A DNA stretch of 59,028 nt from Thermoproteota archaeon (lineage in GTDB: Archaea; Thermoproteota; Thermoprotei_A; Sulfolobales; NBVN01): assembly GCA_030550455.1 (NCBI GenBank), contig JAUQPH010000006.1, positions 1 through 59,028 of the forward strand. Direction: 5' to 3'. Within the stretch, counting starts at the first letter, position 1. Each line of letters starts with the position of its first letter. The position numbers and the translations under genes were made by a program. The notes under the pieces were generated by a model. That model saw only the letters and a program-made list of their open reading frames with translations. It was not told where the DNA came from and did not search any database. Positions 25,848 through 34,257 of the stretch are shown one piece after another.

Positions 25848-26990
25848 CTATCCACCGATCTTCCAGTGGTCTCTCCAAACACCTTTCTCCTTAAGGTACT
25901 TAGCTAGTCCGGGGTGTACAGGCACGTTGCTATTAGCTTCGATACCACGAACCTGCATACCCACGAAGTCGTCGGCCAGTAACCTGAACATAGGATTCAG
26001 CTTAGCAAGCTCTCCTGCGTTTGCTTCAAGAACCTTAAGCATCCTATATACCACGTCCGCAGGTACCTCGCTACCTACGTGAAAGCCGTAGAAGAACGCA
26101 ACTCCAGAGATCTTGTCTCCAGAAGTCAGCTTTACGTCTGTCGAAAATACCTGTTTGGGTTCTACGTAGTTTACGATAGCGTCTATAATACCCGTTTTCG
26201 GTGCCTCTCTCTTGAGGATCTCTATCTCGTTGGGACATGGATTAAGTATGGCTATTGGTACACTAAGTTCGAGTTGTCTAGCCCAGTCAGGTAGTCCGTA
26301 ATACGCAGTGGTATATATAATTGTGGCTTCTATAGTTCCTCTCTCGAGAGCGTCAGCAAGCATACCCCAGTCGAGCTCTATGTGCTCATATGAAATGTTC
26401 AGAATATTTAGTGCTGTTCTGAGAGCAACACCTACATCCCATCCAGCAGGGCCCGTAAACATCTTAACTCCGTTTAAGTCAGACCAACACTTGTATTTAC
26501 CGATGTTGCGCTGGTGTATAGCGATACCTATCTCGAGAGTGTATGCCCAGAAAGTTTGGTAAGGATACCTCTTTGGCTCAAAGCCCTTAAACCTCCCAGA
26601 AAGAGTGTAGAGCTCCGTGAAGGACGGTGTTGAAGCATAGCAACCACCTAGCTCTCCAGTTGAGTAAGACTTTATACTGGCGACTGCTCCCGCAGTAGGT
26701 ACGACACTTATCTCAAGGTCCTGCATGTTCCTATTTATTATATCGGCTATGAGAGCTAGTGCCGTATATCCAGCACTTCCAACCGATGCTGTACCCCACT
26801 GTATGACTAACTTCGTCGTGGGCGTCGGTGTTGTTGTAGGGGAGGTCGCAGTGGGAGCGGGTGCCGACGGAGAGGCTGTAGGCGTTGGTGAAGTAGTTGG
26901 CTGAGTTTGTAGTTGTTGCCACACTAGGACACCGGCAATAGCCACAATAATTACTAGTACAGCTATTACAGCTGTAAGGGTTTTTCTCAT
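25848..26990 (-). CDS. TAXI family TRAP solute receptor
   Basis: The 380-residue receptor has an N-terminal membrane anchor (about residues 5-24), a low-complexity Thr/Pro/Ser linker (about 28-60) usual for archaeal binding proteins, and a TAXI domain starting at VIQWGTASVGSAGYTALALI. It includes the YSTGELGGCYASTPSFTEL ligand region and FTGPAGWDVGVALRTAL. It captures the substrate outside the membrane and passes it to the fused permease downstream. An ATTCACC-type site, GGTGAATC on the minus strand at about 27000, provides the ribosome binding site. Confidence 0.92.
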   Translation of the reverse strand: MRKTLTAVIAVLVIIVAIAGVLVWQQLQTQPTTSPTPTASPSAPAPTATSPTTTPTPTTKLVIQWGTASVGSAGYTALALIADIINRNMQDLEISVVPTAGAVASIKSYSTGELGGCYASTPSFTELYTLSGRFKGFEPKRYPYQTFWAYTLEIGIAIHQRNIGKYKCWSDLNGVKMFTGPAGWDVGVALRTALNILNISYEHIELDWGMLADALERGTIEATIIYTTAYYGLPDWARQLELSVPIAILNPCPNEIEILKREAPKTGIIDAIVNYVEPKQVFSTDVKLTSGDKISGVAFFYGFHVGSEVPADVVYRMLKVLEANAGELAKLNPMFRLLADDFVGMQVRGIEANSNVPVHPGLAKYLKEKGVWRDHWKIGG

Positions 26991-27003
26991 TTAGATTCAC
27001 CAT

Positions 27004-27561
27004 TTATCGTTAGGGCCTAGGTATAAAAACGGTACTGATACTTACATCTGTAATCTTAATGAACGAACTAATCAACGATCGACAAAGGAGCTAAATAGAT
27101 TACGCCGCCATAGACTCGTAGGTTAGAGGTATCAATAGGTTTTACCTATTGCTTACATAAATCCGCATGAATCTGTCCACTAGCTAGTGCGGGAACTATG
27201 GAGCAGTAGTCACGAACTTAGGTAAGGGTCGACCTCGTTGGTGATCATAGTATACTCGATAACTATGTAACAGTTGGCAAAGTGCTACCATAGATAGGGT
27301 CTATTGGTCTTTAGAGCATCTTGAAGGGTCAAAGACCGTCGGTGTGAGCGCGAAGTACAAGGTTTATTAATGTCTTTGAATCGATCTTTTATGATGACGG
27401 AAACAATGGAGCATGAACGAGATGTTTTACGGGCTAACTTACTAGGACTTGATGCTAGATATCGTGTAGCGCACGGAGAAGGATCTGAAATCGCTTTCGC
27501 ACTCCACCTACCTGCTATAAGCCAGGGTAGTGTTCTAGAGATTTTACTGGTTCTGCCTCTT
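27004..27561. other. intergenic stretch upstream of IS607 element
   Basis: No convincing gene is present. A perfect 8-bp hairpin with 3-nt loop lies at 27133-27151 (CAATAGGT/ACCTATTG), possibly an operator or terminator. TAGGTATAAAAACGG near 27014-27028 could be a plus-strand TATA box without a following gene. A 69-codon frame at 27370-27579 has no family and overlaps the element end, so I do not accept it. Confidence 0.35.
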
Positions 27562-27635
27562 GGGCTGTTTTCTTTTTGATGTTTTTAGGAAATGTTTATA
27601 AGCGTTATTTCTATTAATGTTTATTGGAGTAATTC

Positions 27636-28283
27636 ATGTCTGAAAAGTTGCTGAGACCCAGAGAGGTTTGCGAGAAACTTGGTGTTAGCTACTCTACTCT
27701 CCGTAGGTGGATCGAGGCAGGCTACGTAAAGGCTATTAGAGCCGTTGGTGGTAAGTACAGAGTTCCCGAGAGCGAAGTCAGGAGGATTCTCGAATCACGC
27801 GCTAAGGAGATTAGGGCAGTTGTGTACGCTAGAGTATCCTCGCACGACCAGGGAGAAGACCTCGAGAGGCAGGTCAGATACCTACTAGAGTACTGCGCAT
27901 CTAAAGGATACAGAGTAGTTGAGGTTTTAACAGACGTAGCATCCGGGTTGAAGACGGATAGGAAGGGTTTGAGAAAGCTCTTCGAGTTGGTTACCTCTAG
28001 GCAGGTAGAAGTTGTTGTCGTAACCTACAGGGATAGGTTAACGAGGTTCGGCTTCGAGTACCTAGAGTACTTCTTCAACCAGCACGGCGCTAGGATAGAG
28101 GTTGTCTTCGGAGAGGAACCCAAGGATGCACACCAAGAGCTCGTAGAGGACCTAATAGAGATTATCACCTCCTTCGCTGGTAAACTGTACGGCATGAGGA
28201 GTCGTAGAAAGAAGAAGCTAGTGGAGGAGTTTAGAAAGCTGATAGAGGTGGTAGAGAAGAGTGGTGAAGACAACGGTAACTAG
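27636..28283 (+). CDS. tnpA: IS607 serine recombinase (TnpA)
   Basis: The 215-residue protein has an N-terminal MerR-like helix-turn-helix (residues 4-53, LRPREVCEKLGVSYSTLRRW) followed by a small serine-recombinase catalytic domain. The nucleophile is Ser68 in YARVSSHDQ, and the conserved RDRLTRFGFEYLE region lies near 131-143. It catalyses excision and integration of the element at dinucleotide-type targets via a serine-DNA intermediate. The gene overlaps tnpB by 23 nt. ATG start, with TATA-like TTTATAAG at about 27595-27602 inside the element. No frameshift or truncation is visible, so it should be active. Confidence 0.95.
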   Translation: MSEKLLRPREVCEKLGVSYSTLRRWIEAGYVKAIRAVGGKYRVPESEVRRILESRAKEIRAVVYARVSSHDQGEDLERQVRYLLEYCASKGYRVVEVLTDVASGLKTDRKGLRKLFELVTSRQVEVVVVTYRDRLTRFGFEYLEYFFNQHGARIEVVFGEEPKDAHQELVEDLIEIITSFAGKLYGMRSRRKKKLVEEFRKLIEVVEKSGEDNGN

Positions 28284-29577
28284 AACCGTTGTAGTTAAAT
28301 CCGAGAAGCTACCGCGAAGGTTGTTCAGGGTGTTCGTGGAGCTCGAGGAAGTATACAGAAGCATGGTTGAGCAACTAGTGCTCTATGCTGTCGGAAGTAA
28401 AACCACCTCGTTCACCAAGCTCAAGGTGTTGAAGTACAGAGAGCTGAGGAACACTTATCCACAGCTACCATCGCACTACGCGTACACAGCATGCCAGGAT
28501 GCGTGCACCAGAGCTAAGAGCTTTCTAAAGCTAAAGAAGAGGAGGTTAACAAATAAAGAGTATCCAGAGGTTAAAGATGTATCCATATGGCTTGACGACC
28601 ACCTGTGGAAGCTTGAGGGTTTAACTAGGATTGGAGTTGCTACTCACAGAGGTTGGATACACGTAGACATCAAACCACATAAGCAGTTCTGGAGGTACGT
28701 CAACAGCGGATGGAGGTTCAGATCCGAGTGCAGGGTCAAGCTGAATAAAAGGGAGAGAAAGCTTATCCTATACTTCGTCTTCGCGAAAGACGTAGAGTTT
28801 TATCAACCGAAGGGGTACGTTACCGTAGACGTGAACGAGAACAGTATTGCTGTTCTGGCTGATGGAAGAGTTTACCTCTTCGAGACGAACATGGAGAAGA
28901 TCGTGCTCGGATACTACTACAGGAGGAAACGTGTTCAGGAGAAGTACGATTCGCTCTACGGACCCGGGTGTAGAACTAGGAGGAGGGTTTTGAGAAAGCT
29001 CAACGAGAAGGGGAAGAAGAACGATGCTAAGTGGAAGATCGCGAACATAGTTGTCAGGGAAGCTGTTAAGCATGGATACGCAATCGCTATGGAGAAGCTT
29101 GGAAAGAGACCTGCTGAAAACATGATAAAGAGAGTAAAGGATAAGCAACTCAAACACAGGATCTACCAAGCATCCTTCAGAGGAGTTCAGAGAGCTGTAG
29201 AAGAGAAAGCGAAGGAGCACGGTGTTTCAGTAGTGTACGTAGATCCGAGGAACACCTCCAAGCAATGTCCAGTACATGGAGCTATTATAAGATATGACAA
29301 CAACTCAAGAATAGGTATTTGCAGTACTGGTGGCGAGAAGTGGCACAGGGACATTGTTGCATGCTTCAACCTTCTCCTCAAAGCCCTGGGTGGTGATGGG
29401 AGCGATGCTCCGAGCCATCCAGGGCTTGAGCTAGATGGGAGCTCCGTGCCGTTGGGCTCGACAGCCACCCATGAACCCATACAGATACCGGTATCTGTAT
29501 GGGCGAGGTGGAAGTCCCTGGATACGAAAGAACATAAACAAACAAAAACGAATATCCAGGGACAAACGGTGATCTGA
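28261..29577 (+). CDS. tnpB: TnpB RNA-guided nuclease of IS607 element
   Basis: The 438-residue TnpB has all three RuvC acidic residues: Asp190 in TVDVNENSIAVL, Glu278 in IAMEKLG and Asp364 in WHRDIVACFNLL. The zinc ribbon is atypical: CPVHG at 336-340 and CSTGG at 354-358 replace the two CxxC knuckles. TnpB proteins are omega-RNA-guided DNA nucleases and ancestors of Cas12; the guide RNA is made from the 3' end of the gene. The last 60 codons lie over strong RNA hairpins, so their sequence is probably set by RNA rather than protein function. The stop overlaps the ATG of the next gene. Start is GTG. Confidence 0.93.
   Translation: MVKTTVTRTVVVKSEKLPRRLFRVFVELEEVYRSMVEQLVLYAVGSKTTSFTKLKVLKYRELRNTYPQLPSHYAYTACQDACTRAKSFLKLKKRRLTNKEYPEVKDVSIWLDDHLWKLEGLTRIGVATHRGWIHVDIKPHKQFWRYVNSGWRFRSECRVKLNKRERKLILYFVFAKDVEFYQPKGYVTVDVNENSIAVLADGRVYLFETNMEKIVLGYYYRRKRVQEKYDSLYGPGCRTRRRVLRKLNEKGKKNDAKWKIANIVVREAVKHGYAIAMEKLGKRPAENMIKRVKDKQLKHRIYQASFRGVQRAVEEKAKEHGVSVVYVDPRNTSKQCPVHGAIIRYDNNSRIGICSTGGEKWHRDIVACFNLLLKALGGDGSDAPSHPGLELDGSSVPLGSTATHEPIQIPVSVWARWKSLDTKEHKQTKTNIQGQTVI
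29390..29574 (+). ncRNA. predicted TnpB omega-RNA / right-end structure
   Basis: This segment contains a perfect 14-bp inverted repeat (29476-29503) and a second hairpin, GTCCCTGGATA with TATCCAGGGAC (29514-29563), just before the element end. The upstream 18 bases at 29444-29461 are identical at 49350-49367 and, inverted, at 53508-53525. IS607- and IS605-type TnpB systems are known to encode the guide-RNA scaffold here, with the guide taken from beyond the right end. In this insertion the guide would read the first bases of the cysteine synthase gene. Confidence 0.6.
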
Positions 29578-30503
29578 TGAGTTACTCTGGGAAGTTTATA
29601 CCCTCTTTGAAGCTAATTGACCTTATAGGAAACACTCCTATTGTTAAGCTTGGAAAGCTCTCTCCAGCTAATGTTAACGTTTTCGTTAAACTGGAGTACA
29701 TGAACCCGACGGGCAGTCATAAAGATAGGATAGCTCTTTACATGATTAAAGATGCCGTAGAGAGGTATGGGCTTAAAGCCGGGGACGTCGTAGTAGAAGC
29801 ATCTAGTGGCAACACTGCTATATCTGTCGCATTTGTATCTAAGTTTTACGGGCTTAGACCAGTCATCGTCGTTGAAGAAGAGACAAGCCCTGAGAAGGTT
29901 TCAATGTTGAAACTTCTGGGAGCAGAAGTAGTATACGGTAGTAGCGACCCTAGCTCTCCACGTTACTACGTTAGAGTCGCTGAAGCACTAGCCAAAGAGT
30001 ACGGAGGAGTCTTCTTGAACCAATACGAGAACCAAGCTAACGTGAGAGCACACTACGAGACGACAGCTAGAGAGATATGGCAGGCACTAAGTGGGAGGAT
30101 CTCCGCTTTCGTTATGGGGGTTGGAACTGGTGGCACTATAACCGGCGTTGGGAGGTTCCTTAAGGAGAGGTTACCCGAGGTTAGAGTTATTGCTGTCACA
30201 CCGAGGGGGTCTAAGCTAGTGGGTGGTTCAGGTGATGAGTACATCGATGGGCTTGCCTCAAAGAACGTATACCGAAATTTCGATAGGAGCGTAGTCGATG
30301 CTGTAATTGAGGTCACACGGTCGGAAGCCATCGATGTAGCCAAGAGGCTGGTGAGAGAGGAGGGAATTATGGCTGGAGTATCTGCTGGAGCCAACGTTTA
30401 CGCATCACTACTTATCGCTAGCTCCCTTCCTGCCGGGAGTAACGTAGTGACTATAGCTCCCGACTCTGCTTTTAGGTATTTAAGCATCTTACTAAGGTCG
30501 TAA
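29577..30503 (+). CDS. cysteine synthase family PLP enzyme
   Basis: This 308-residue fold-type II PLP enzyme has the lysine that binds cofactor at Lys49 in NPTGSHKDR, the substrate loop ASSGNTAIS at about 79-87, and the phosphate-binding GVGTGGTITGVG. This matches cysteine synthase (O-acetylserine or O-phosphoserine sulfhydrylase). The TGSHKDR form in place of the bacterial GGSVKDR is a variation also expected among archaeal members and cystathionine beta-synthases, so exact substrate is open. Its ATG overlaps the tnpB stop, and GGTGATC seven nt upstream lies inside or at the edge of the element, so the inserted element probably supplies its translation start region and transcription. Confidence 0.88.
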   Translation: MSYSGKFIPSLKLIDLIGNTPIVKLGKLSPANVNVFVKLEYMNPTGSHKDRIALYMIKDAVERYGLKAGDVVVEASSGNTAISVAFVSKFYGLRPVIVVEEETSPEKVSMLKLLGAEVVYGSSDPSSPRYYVRVAEALAKEYGGVFLNQYENQANVRAHYETTAREIWQALSGRISAFVMGVGTGGTITGVGRFLKERLPEVRVIAVTPRGSKLVGGSGDEYIDGLASKNVYRNFDRSVVDAVIEVTRSEAIDVAKRLVREEGIMAGVSAGANVYASLLIASSLPAGSNVVTIAPDSAFRYLSILLRS

Positions 30504-30536
30504 TAAGCATGTCTCTAGCTGTAGCTAGGGAGACGT

Positions 30537-31178
30537 TTAGTTGGTGTTGCCACTTGAAGTATTAGCCTCTGGTATGTAGTACTTTATCGACGTTTTAAGA
30601 ATGCTTGATATAGGTCCTTTGATCCCTAAGCTTCTAGCTAAACTAAGTGCTGTTTCCAGTAGCCGCATCTCGGTAACCTTGCTCTCCCCTATTTCTTTAA
30701 TAGCTAGCGCGACAACTGTCTCAACAAGTGACCACGGATAGAACAGCCATACCCACTTATCAAGTTTTTCTGCGTAGTAGTTTGGTACTACCACTGACGT
30801 AGGCTTTAAATGAAGTACGGCCGTCCTTATCTCTTTCGGGTGGAGCTTCGCTAACTCGTTAATAGATGCCTCTAAAGTTTTTCCCGTATCAGCAACTTCG
30901 TCAACTAACAGAACTCTTTTACCTTCTACTCTACCCTGCGGTAGCTGTTCAATAACAGGTACTGGGTAAGCTTCTTCAGCAATTCCCCAATGCTTAACTC
31001 TGAGGGCATAGAACGAGTCCACGTTAAGAATATCGCTAACTATGAGTGCTGGAACAACTCCTCCGCGCATAATTGATACAACGACTTCGGGGCGGTATCC
31101 AGAGTTAGCTATTTTTCTCGCCAGCCTGTAACACAGCCGTATGACTTTTTTCCACGTTATGTAGACTACTTCCACCAT
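30537..31178 (-). CDS. phosphoribosyltransferase (hypoxanthine/guanine type)
   Basis: The 213-residue protein has the PRPP-binding signature VLLVDEVADTGKT (residues 89-101) and an N-terminal MRGGVVPA loop (38-44), as in COG2236 purine phosphoribosyltransferases. It would salvage hypoxanthine, guanine or xanthine with PRPP to the nucleotide. The C-terminal 70 residues (WLFYPWSLVETV and after) resemble the extension of archaeal and bacterial HPRT-like members. It is divergent from the GMP synthase subunit gene (111-nt gap), suggesting coordinated purine nucleotide supply. Confidence 0.88.
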   Translation of the reverse strand: MVEVVYITWKKVIRLCYRLARKIANSGYRPEVVVSIMRGGVVPALIVSDILNVDSFYALRVKHWGIAEEAYPVPVIEQLPQGRVEGKRVLLVDEVADTGKTLEASINELAKLHPKEIRTAVLHLKPTSVVVPNYYAEKLDKWVWLFYPWSLVETVVALAIKEIGESKVTEMRLLETALSLARSLGIKGPISSILKTSIKYYIPEANTSSGNTN

Positions 31179-31289
31179 AGCATATCCCCTGTAGTAGATA
31201 TCACTTTATCGAATTAAATTTAAGTAATCGACTAAGTTGGAGTTAACTATCGTTCTTATTTTATCTGAGTTAAACTTACTAGGGAGAAC

Positions 31290-32399
31290 ATGTTCGACCC
31301 TGTGAAATTCGTAGAAAGAACGGTAGGTGAGCTGAGGAGGACGTACGGTAGCGCCAAAAAGATTTTAGCAGCTGTAAGTGGTGGAGTTGATAGTGTAACA
31401 TCCGCAGTCTTAGTTAGAAAGGCCTTAGGCAGCGTAGTTAAAGCTGTATACATAGATACGGGCTTTATGAGGTTAAACGAAGGTCACTTCGTTAGAGATA
31501 CCTTGAAGGAGTTGATCGACGTAGAGGTTATAGATAGGTCAAGTAGGTTCTACGATAACTTGCTAGGCTTAGAGGACGCTGAACATAAGAGAGTAGTGTT
31601 TAGAGACACTTTTTATGCTGTTCTGTCCGAGCTCGTTAGTGAGTATGGATGCGACCATTTAGTGCAGGGGACTATTAAGGCCGACATAGTAGAGACTGTT
31701 GGAGGTGTTAAGACGCAGCACAACGTACTTAGTGAAGAGCTTCAGGTGAAGTACGGCGTTAAGGTAATAGAGCCTCTGAAGGACCTCTACAAGCACGAGG
31801 TGCGAGAGGTTGCTAGATACCTCGGTATTCCTGAGACCATAGTGAATAGACAACCATTTCCGGGTCCGGGTCTACTAGTTAGAACCGTCGGGCGGTTTAC
31901 TCTAGAGAAGCTCGACGTAGTTCGAAGAGCTACAGACAAGGTCGAGAAGTTCTTGAGAGACGCAGGAGCAAGTCAGTACTTTGCGGCAGCATGGGACTTT
32001 GACTTAGGTCCCCTTGAGAGGTTGTGCTTGAGTTCGGGTAAATGTGTTGAGTTCAGCAAATTCAAGACTCTGGCTACTGGAGTAAAGGAGGGAAAGAGGG
32101 TATACGCAGCAATAGGCCTCTTAAGTGAAGACTTAGAGCTCCGTGAGAACGAATTGCTAGAGCTCGTAGATAAGGCCGGAGTCTCGAGGTTTGTTCTACT
32201 GCTAAATGAAAGCAGTAGCGGTAGGTACTTCGTGTCCATAAGGGCTGTAAGCACTTTAGACTATATGACGGCGAGTGTAGTTAAACCACCAGAGAAAACC
32301 TTACGGGAGCTAGCTTCAACCATACTTGAGATAGAGGGAGTCAAAGCAGTAGGGTTTGATATAACACCAAAGCCTCCAGCAACCATAGAGTACGAGTAA
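31290..32399 (+). CDS. guaAb: GMP synthase ATP-pyrophosphatase subunit (subunit B)
   Basis: The 369-residue protein has the PP-loop SGGVDS at residues 30-35, the conserved FPGPGLLVRTVG and the C-terminal KPPATIEYE of GMP synthase. It adenylates XMP and transfers ammonia to yield GMP. Archaea commonly encode the glutamine amidotransferase subunit separately; that partner is not in this window. Start ATG is preceded by AGGGAG. The protein is longer than the usual approximately 310 residues, with an extra stretch in the dimerisation domain (around 245-300). It is divergent from the phosphoribosyltransferase gene. Confidence 0.93.
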   Translation: MFDPVKFVERTVGELRRTYGSAKKILAAVSGGVDSVTSAVLVRKALGSVVKAVYIDTGFMRLNEGHFVRDTLKELIDVEVIDRSSRFYDNLLGLEDAEHKRVVFRDTFYAVLSELVSEYGCDHLVQGTIKADIVETVGGVKTQHNVLSEELQVKYGVKVIEPLKDLYKHEVREVARYLGIPETIVNRQPFPGPGLLVRTVGRFTLEKLDVVRRATDKVEKFLRDAGASQYFAAAWDFDLGPLERLCLSSGKCVEFSKFKTLATGVKEGKRVYAAIGLLSEDLELRENELLELVDKAGVSRFVLLLNESSSGRYFVSIRAVSTLDYMTASVVKPPEKTLRELASTILEIEGVKAVGFDITPKPPATIEYE

Positions 32400-32850
32400 A
32401 GAGAATCGCAGCGTGTGCTCGGCAATAGAACCTGCTTAGACCATAACCTAAAAGCACTGGCAACCTCTTTAATGTCAGGTTAGTAGTCGGGTATCTTATT
32501 TTTACTAGCTCGAGAACGCATCTAGGTGTGCGTAGTACTCTTCAGGATGCCACATCCGTAGTGGTTTAAGCACTGCGGCTAGCCTCACTCAATTAAAGAC
32601 CTGGTCCGTGATTTAAACACGAATTGTTACACCATATCATTGAGCAACATATGGATATCTGTTTACCTCTAGTCTGTCTTAATGGTAAAACTAGTGTAAG
32701 CAAGTTCTCGCTGTCAACACAATACCTTAGAGATAGGGGTCTTCAGAGTTAGAAATTAAGTATTTCTGCTCCCCCACATTCTAGGTAAAGAAACTTGCTC
32801 GACTCACGTACTTATTTAATATGGATGCTAAACCTGCTTGGTGATTACTG
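32400..32850. other. intergenic stretch, nothing recognised
   Basis: These 450 nt show no gene, RNA or repeat that I can support. A TATA-like CTTATTTAATATGG at about 32810-32823 probably drives the saccharopine-dehydrogenase-family gene that starts at 32851. Confidence 0.4.
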
Positions 32851-33909
32851 GTGCGCATTATCGTTCTTGGTGCTGGGAGGGTTGGGTCGCTAGTGGCTCT
32901 TGAGTTAAGTAAGCTCTACGATGTTAGTGTAGCAGACAAAAGTGAGAAAAGTCTCGAACCTCTTAAGCAGGTGGCGTCAGTTCTCAACGTGGATTTAAGT
33001 CGCCAAGACAACATATTAGAAGCTGTTAAGAGGTTTGACATCGTAGTCAACGCTCTCCCCGGTAGCTTAGGGTATAACGTGTTGCAGGCGTGTATCAAGA
33101 TGCGGAAGGACCTAGTCGACATATCGTTTATGCCGGAAGACCCGATCCCACTGAGGGAGGCTGTAGAAAAAGCTGGAGTCACGATAGTTGTTGACGCAGG
33201 CTTTGCTCCAGGGTTTAGTAACATGGTTGTTGGTAGGATACAGAGTGAGCTAGGAGACCTCGATAATGTTGAAGTAAACGTAGGGGGTTTACCTAAAGAG
33301 CCTAAACCACCCCTATATCACGCCGTTCTTTTCTCTCTGACTGACTTAATAGACGAATACCTAAGACCTGCTAGAATAGTTAAGGACGGTGCTTTAGTAT
33401 CCATAGACCCACTCAGTGTTATTGAGAGAGTGCGCATCCTCGGTTTCGACTTGGAGAGGTTTCCGACGGACGGACTTAGGACAATGCTACACACAATTAG
33501 GGCGAAAAACATGGTAGAATATACTTTGCGATGGCCTGGTCATTTGATGAGAATGAAAGTGCTTAAAGAGCTCGGGTTCTTCGACAGCAAGCACCTAGGA
33601 CGGACCCTCGAGATCATAGCACCTCACATGACCTACGAAGTTGCTGATATGTCGATAATGGAAGTACTCGGGGAGACCGGGGGTGAGGTGATTAGGTATG
33701 TTCTCTACGACGAAGCATCGGAAGGGCATACCTCGATGGCTAGAGTAACCGGCTTCACAGCAGTCGAAGTCACTAAGCTATTAGTGAAAGGCAGTATACC
33801 GAGTGGTCTAGTACCTCCAGAGCTTTTGGGGGTTGACCGTAGAGTATTCGAGTCTATAGTAGATGGATTGAGGTCTAAGGGTATTAAGATAGAGAGACTC
33901 CTGAAGTAG
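32851..33909 (+). CDS. saccharopine dehydrogenase family protein
   Basis: The 352-residue protein starts with a Rossmann motif, MRIIVLGAGRVGSLVALELS, and continues with the family pattern VVNALPGSLGYNVLQACIKM, DLVDISFMPEDP and VVDAGFAPGFSNMVVGRI. This is the LYS9-like family (saccharopine dehydrogenase, lysine 6-dehydrogenase and carboxynorspermidine relatives). A typical HTIRAKNMVEYTLRWPGH section is present, close to archaeal L-lysine dehydrogenases. The enzyme would use NAD(P) to oxidise an amino acid such as lysine. GTG start. No lysine pathway genes flank it. Confidence 0.85.
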   Translation: MRIIVLGAGRVGSLVALELSKLYDVSVADKSEKSLEPLKQVASVLNVDLSRQDNILEAVKRFDIVVNALPGSLGYNVLQACIKMRKDLVDISFMPEDPIPLREAVEKAGVTIVVDAGFAPGFSNMVVGRIQSELGDLDNVEVNVGGLPKEPKPPLYHAVLFSLTDLIDEYLRPARIVKDGALVSIDPLSVIERVRILGFDLERFPTDGLRTMLHTIRAKNMVEYTLRWPGHLMRMKVLKELGFFDSKHLGRTLEIIAPHMTYEVADMSIMEVLGETGGEVIRYVLYDEASEGHTSMARVTGFTAVEVTKLLVKGSIPSGLVPPELLGVDRRVFESIVDGLRSKGIKIERLLK

Positions 33910-33910
33910 G

Positions 33911-34201
33911 AGTCCAGCTCTTATATAGGTTTATAATTTATATTTGGTTGATTTCATTGCCTCATCTCTGTACCTCCGCATTCCGCTCGGGACCTCATCG
34001 GGCTCGGGGGTGTTCGGGGCCACCCCCAGTTCCCACATCTTAGATGTCTCGAGGAAAGCCGTTGTCTAGGGCATCGCAGCGGATCTCTACCCCTTATCGA
34101 GACCGCTTCCACGTATCACTACGCACGTGATACTTGTAAGCGTTTCTATTCATATACCAACCAATGCGAACAGATATGAAACCGAAACAGTTACACGAGG
34201 C
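33911..34201 (-). repeat. TnpB-tail (omega-RNA-like) repeat, group 1, copy 2
   Basis: Second copy of the repeat at 80-350, beginning 2 nt after the stop of the upstream gene. The conserved hairpin motif at 34032-34051 is identical to 191-210. The minus-strand frame encoding the TnpB-like tail (PEPDEVPSGMRRYRDEAMK) is shifted relative to copy 1, so protein coding is not maintained whereas stems are. The left-end motif (GTGTAACTGTTTCGGTTTCA on the minus strand) lies at about 34201-34180. It lacks recombinase and RuvC coding. Confidence 0.6.
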
Positions 34202-34257
34202 ACTCCAGGTCTAGCTAAAGTAAACTCTAGCAAACACTTCTAGGATGAATCGAGCGC

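Larger units (their letters stand above)
27562..29574 (+). mobile_element. IS607-family element with tnpA and tnpB
   Basis: The element carries an IS607-type serine recombinase and TnpB in overlapping order, without terminal inverted repeats, as is normal for the family. The left end is inferred from GGGCTGTTTTCTTTTTGATG at about 27562, which aligns with the ends of the short TnpB-tail loci in this window. The right end is placed after the terminal hairpin (29514-29563) and the CAAACGGT stretch also present in the copy at 49259-49485. It abuts the start codon of the cysteine synthase gene. Boundaries are inferred by comparison and could shift by some nt. Confidence 0.75.

Noticed and set aside
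27370-27579. 69-codon frame before IS607
   Set aside because: No family, no promoter at the right distance, and its end overlaps the inferred element end.
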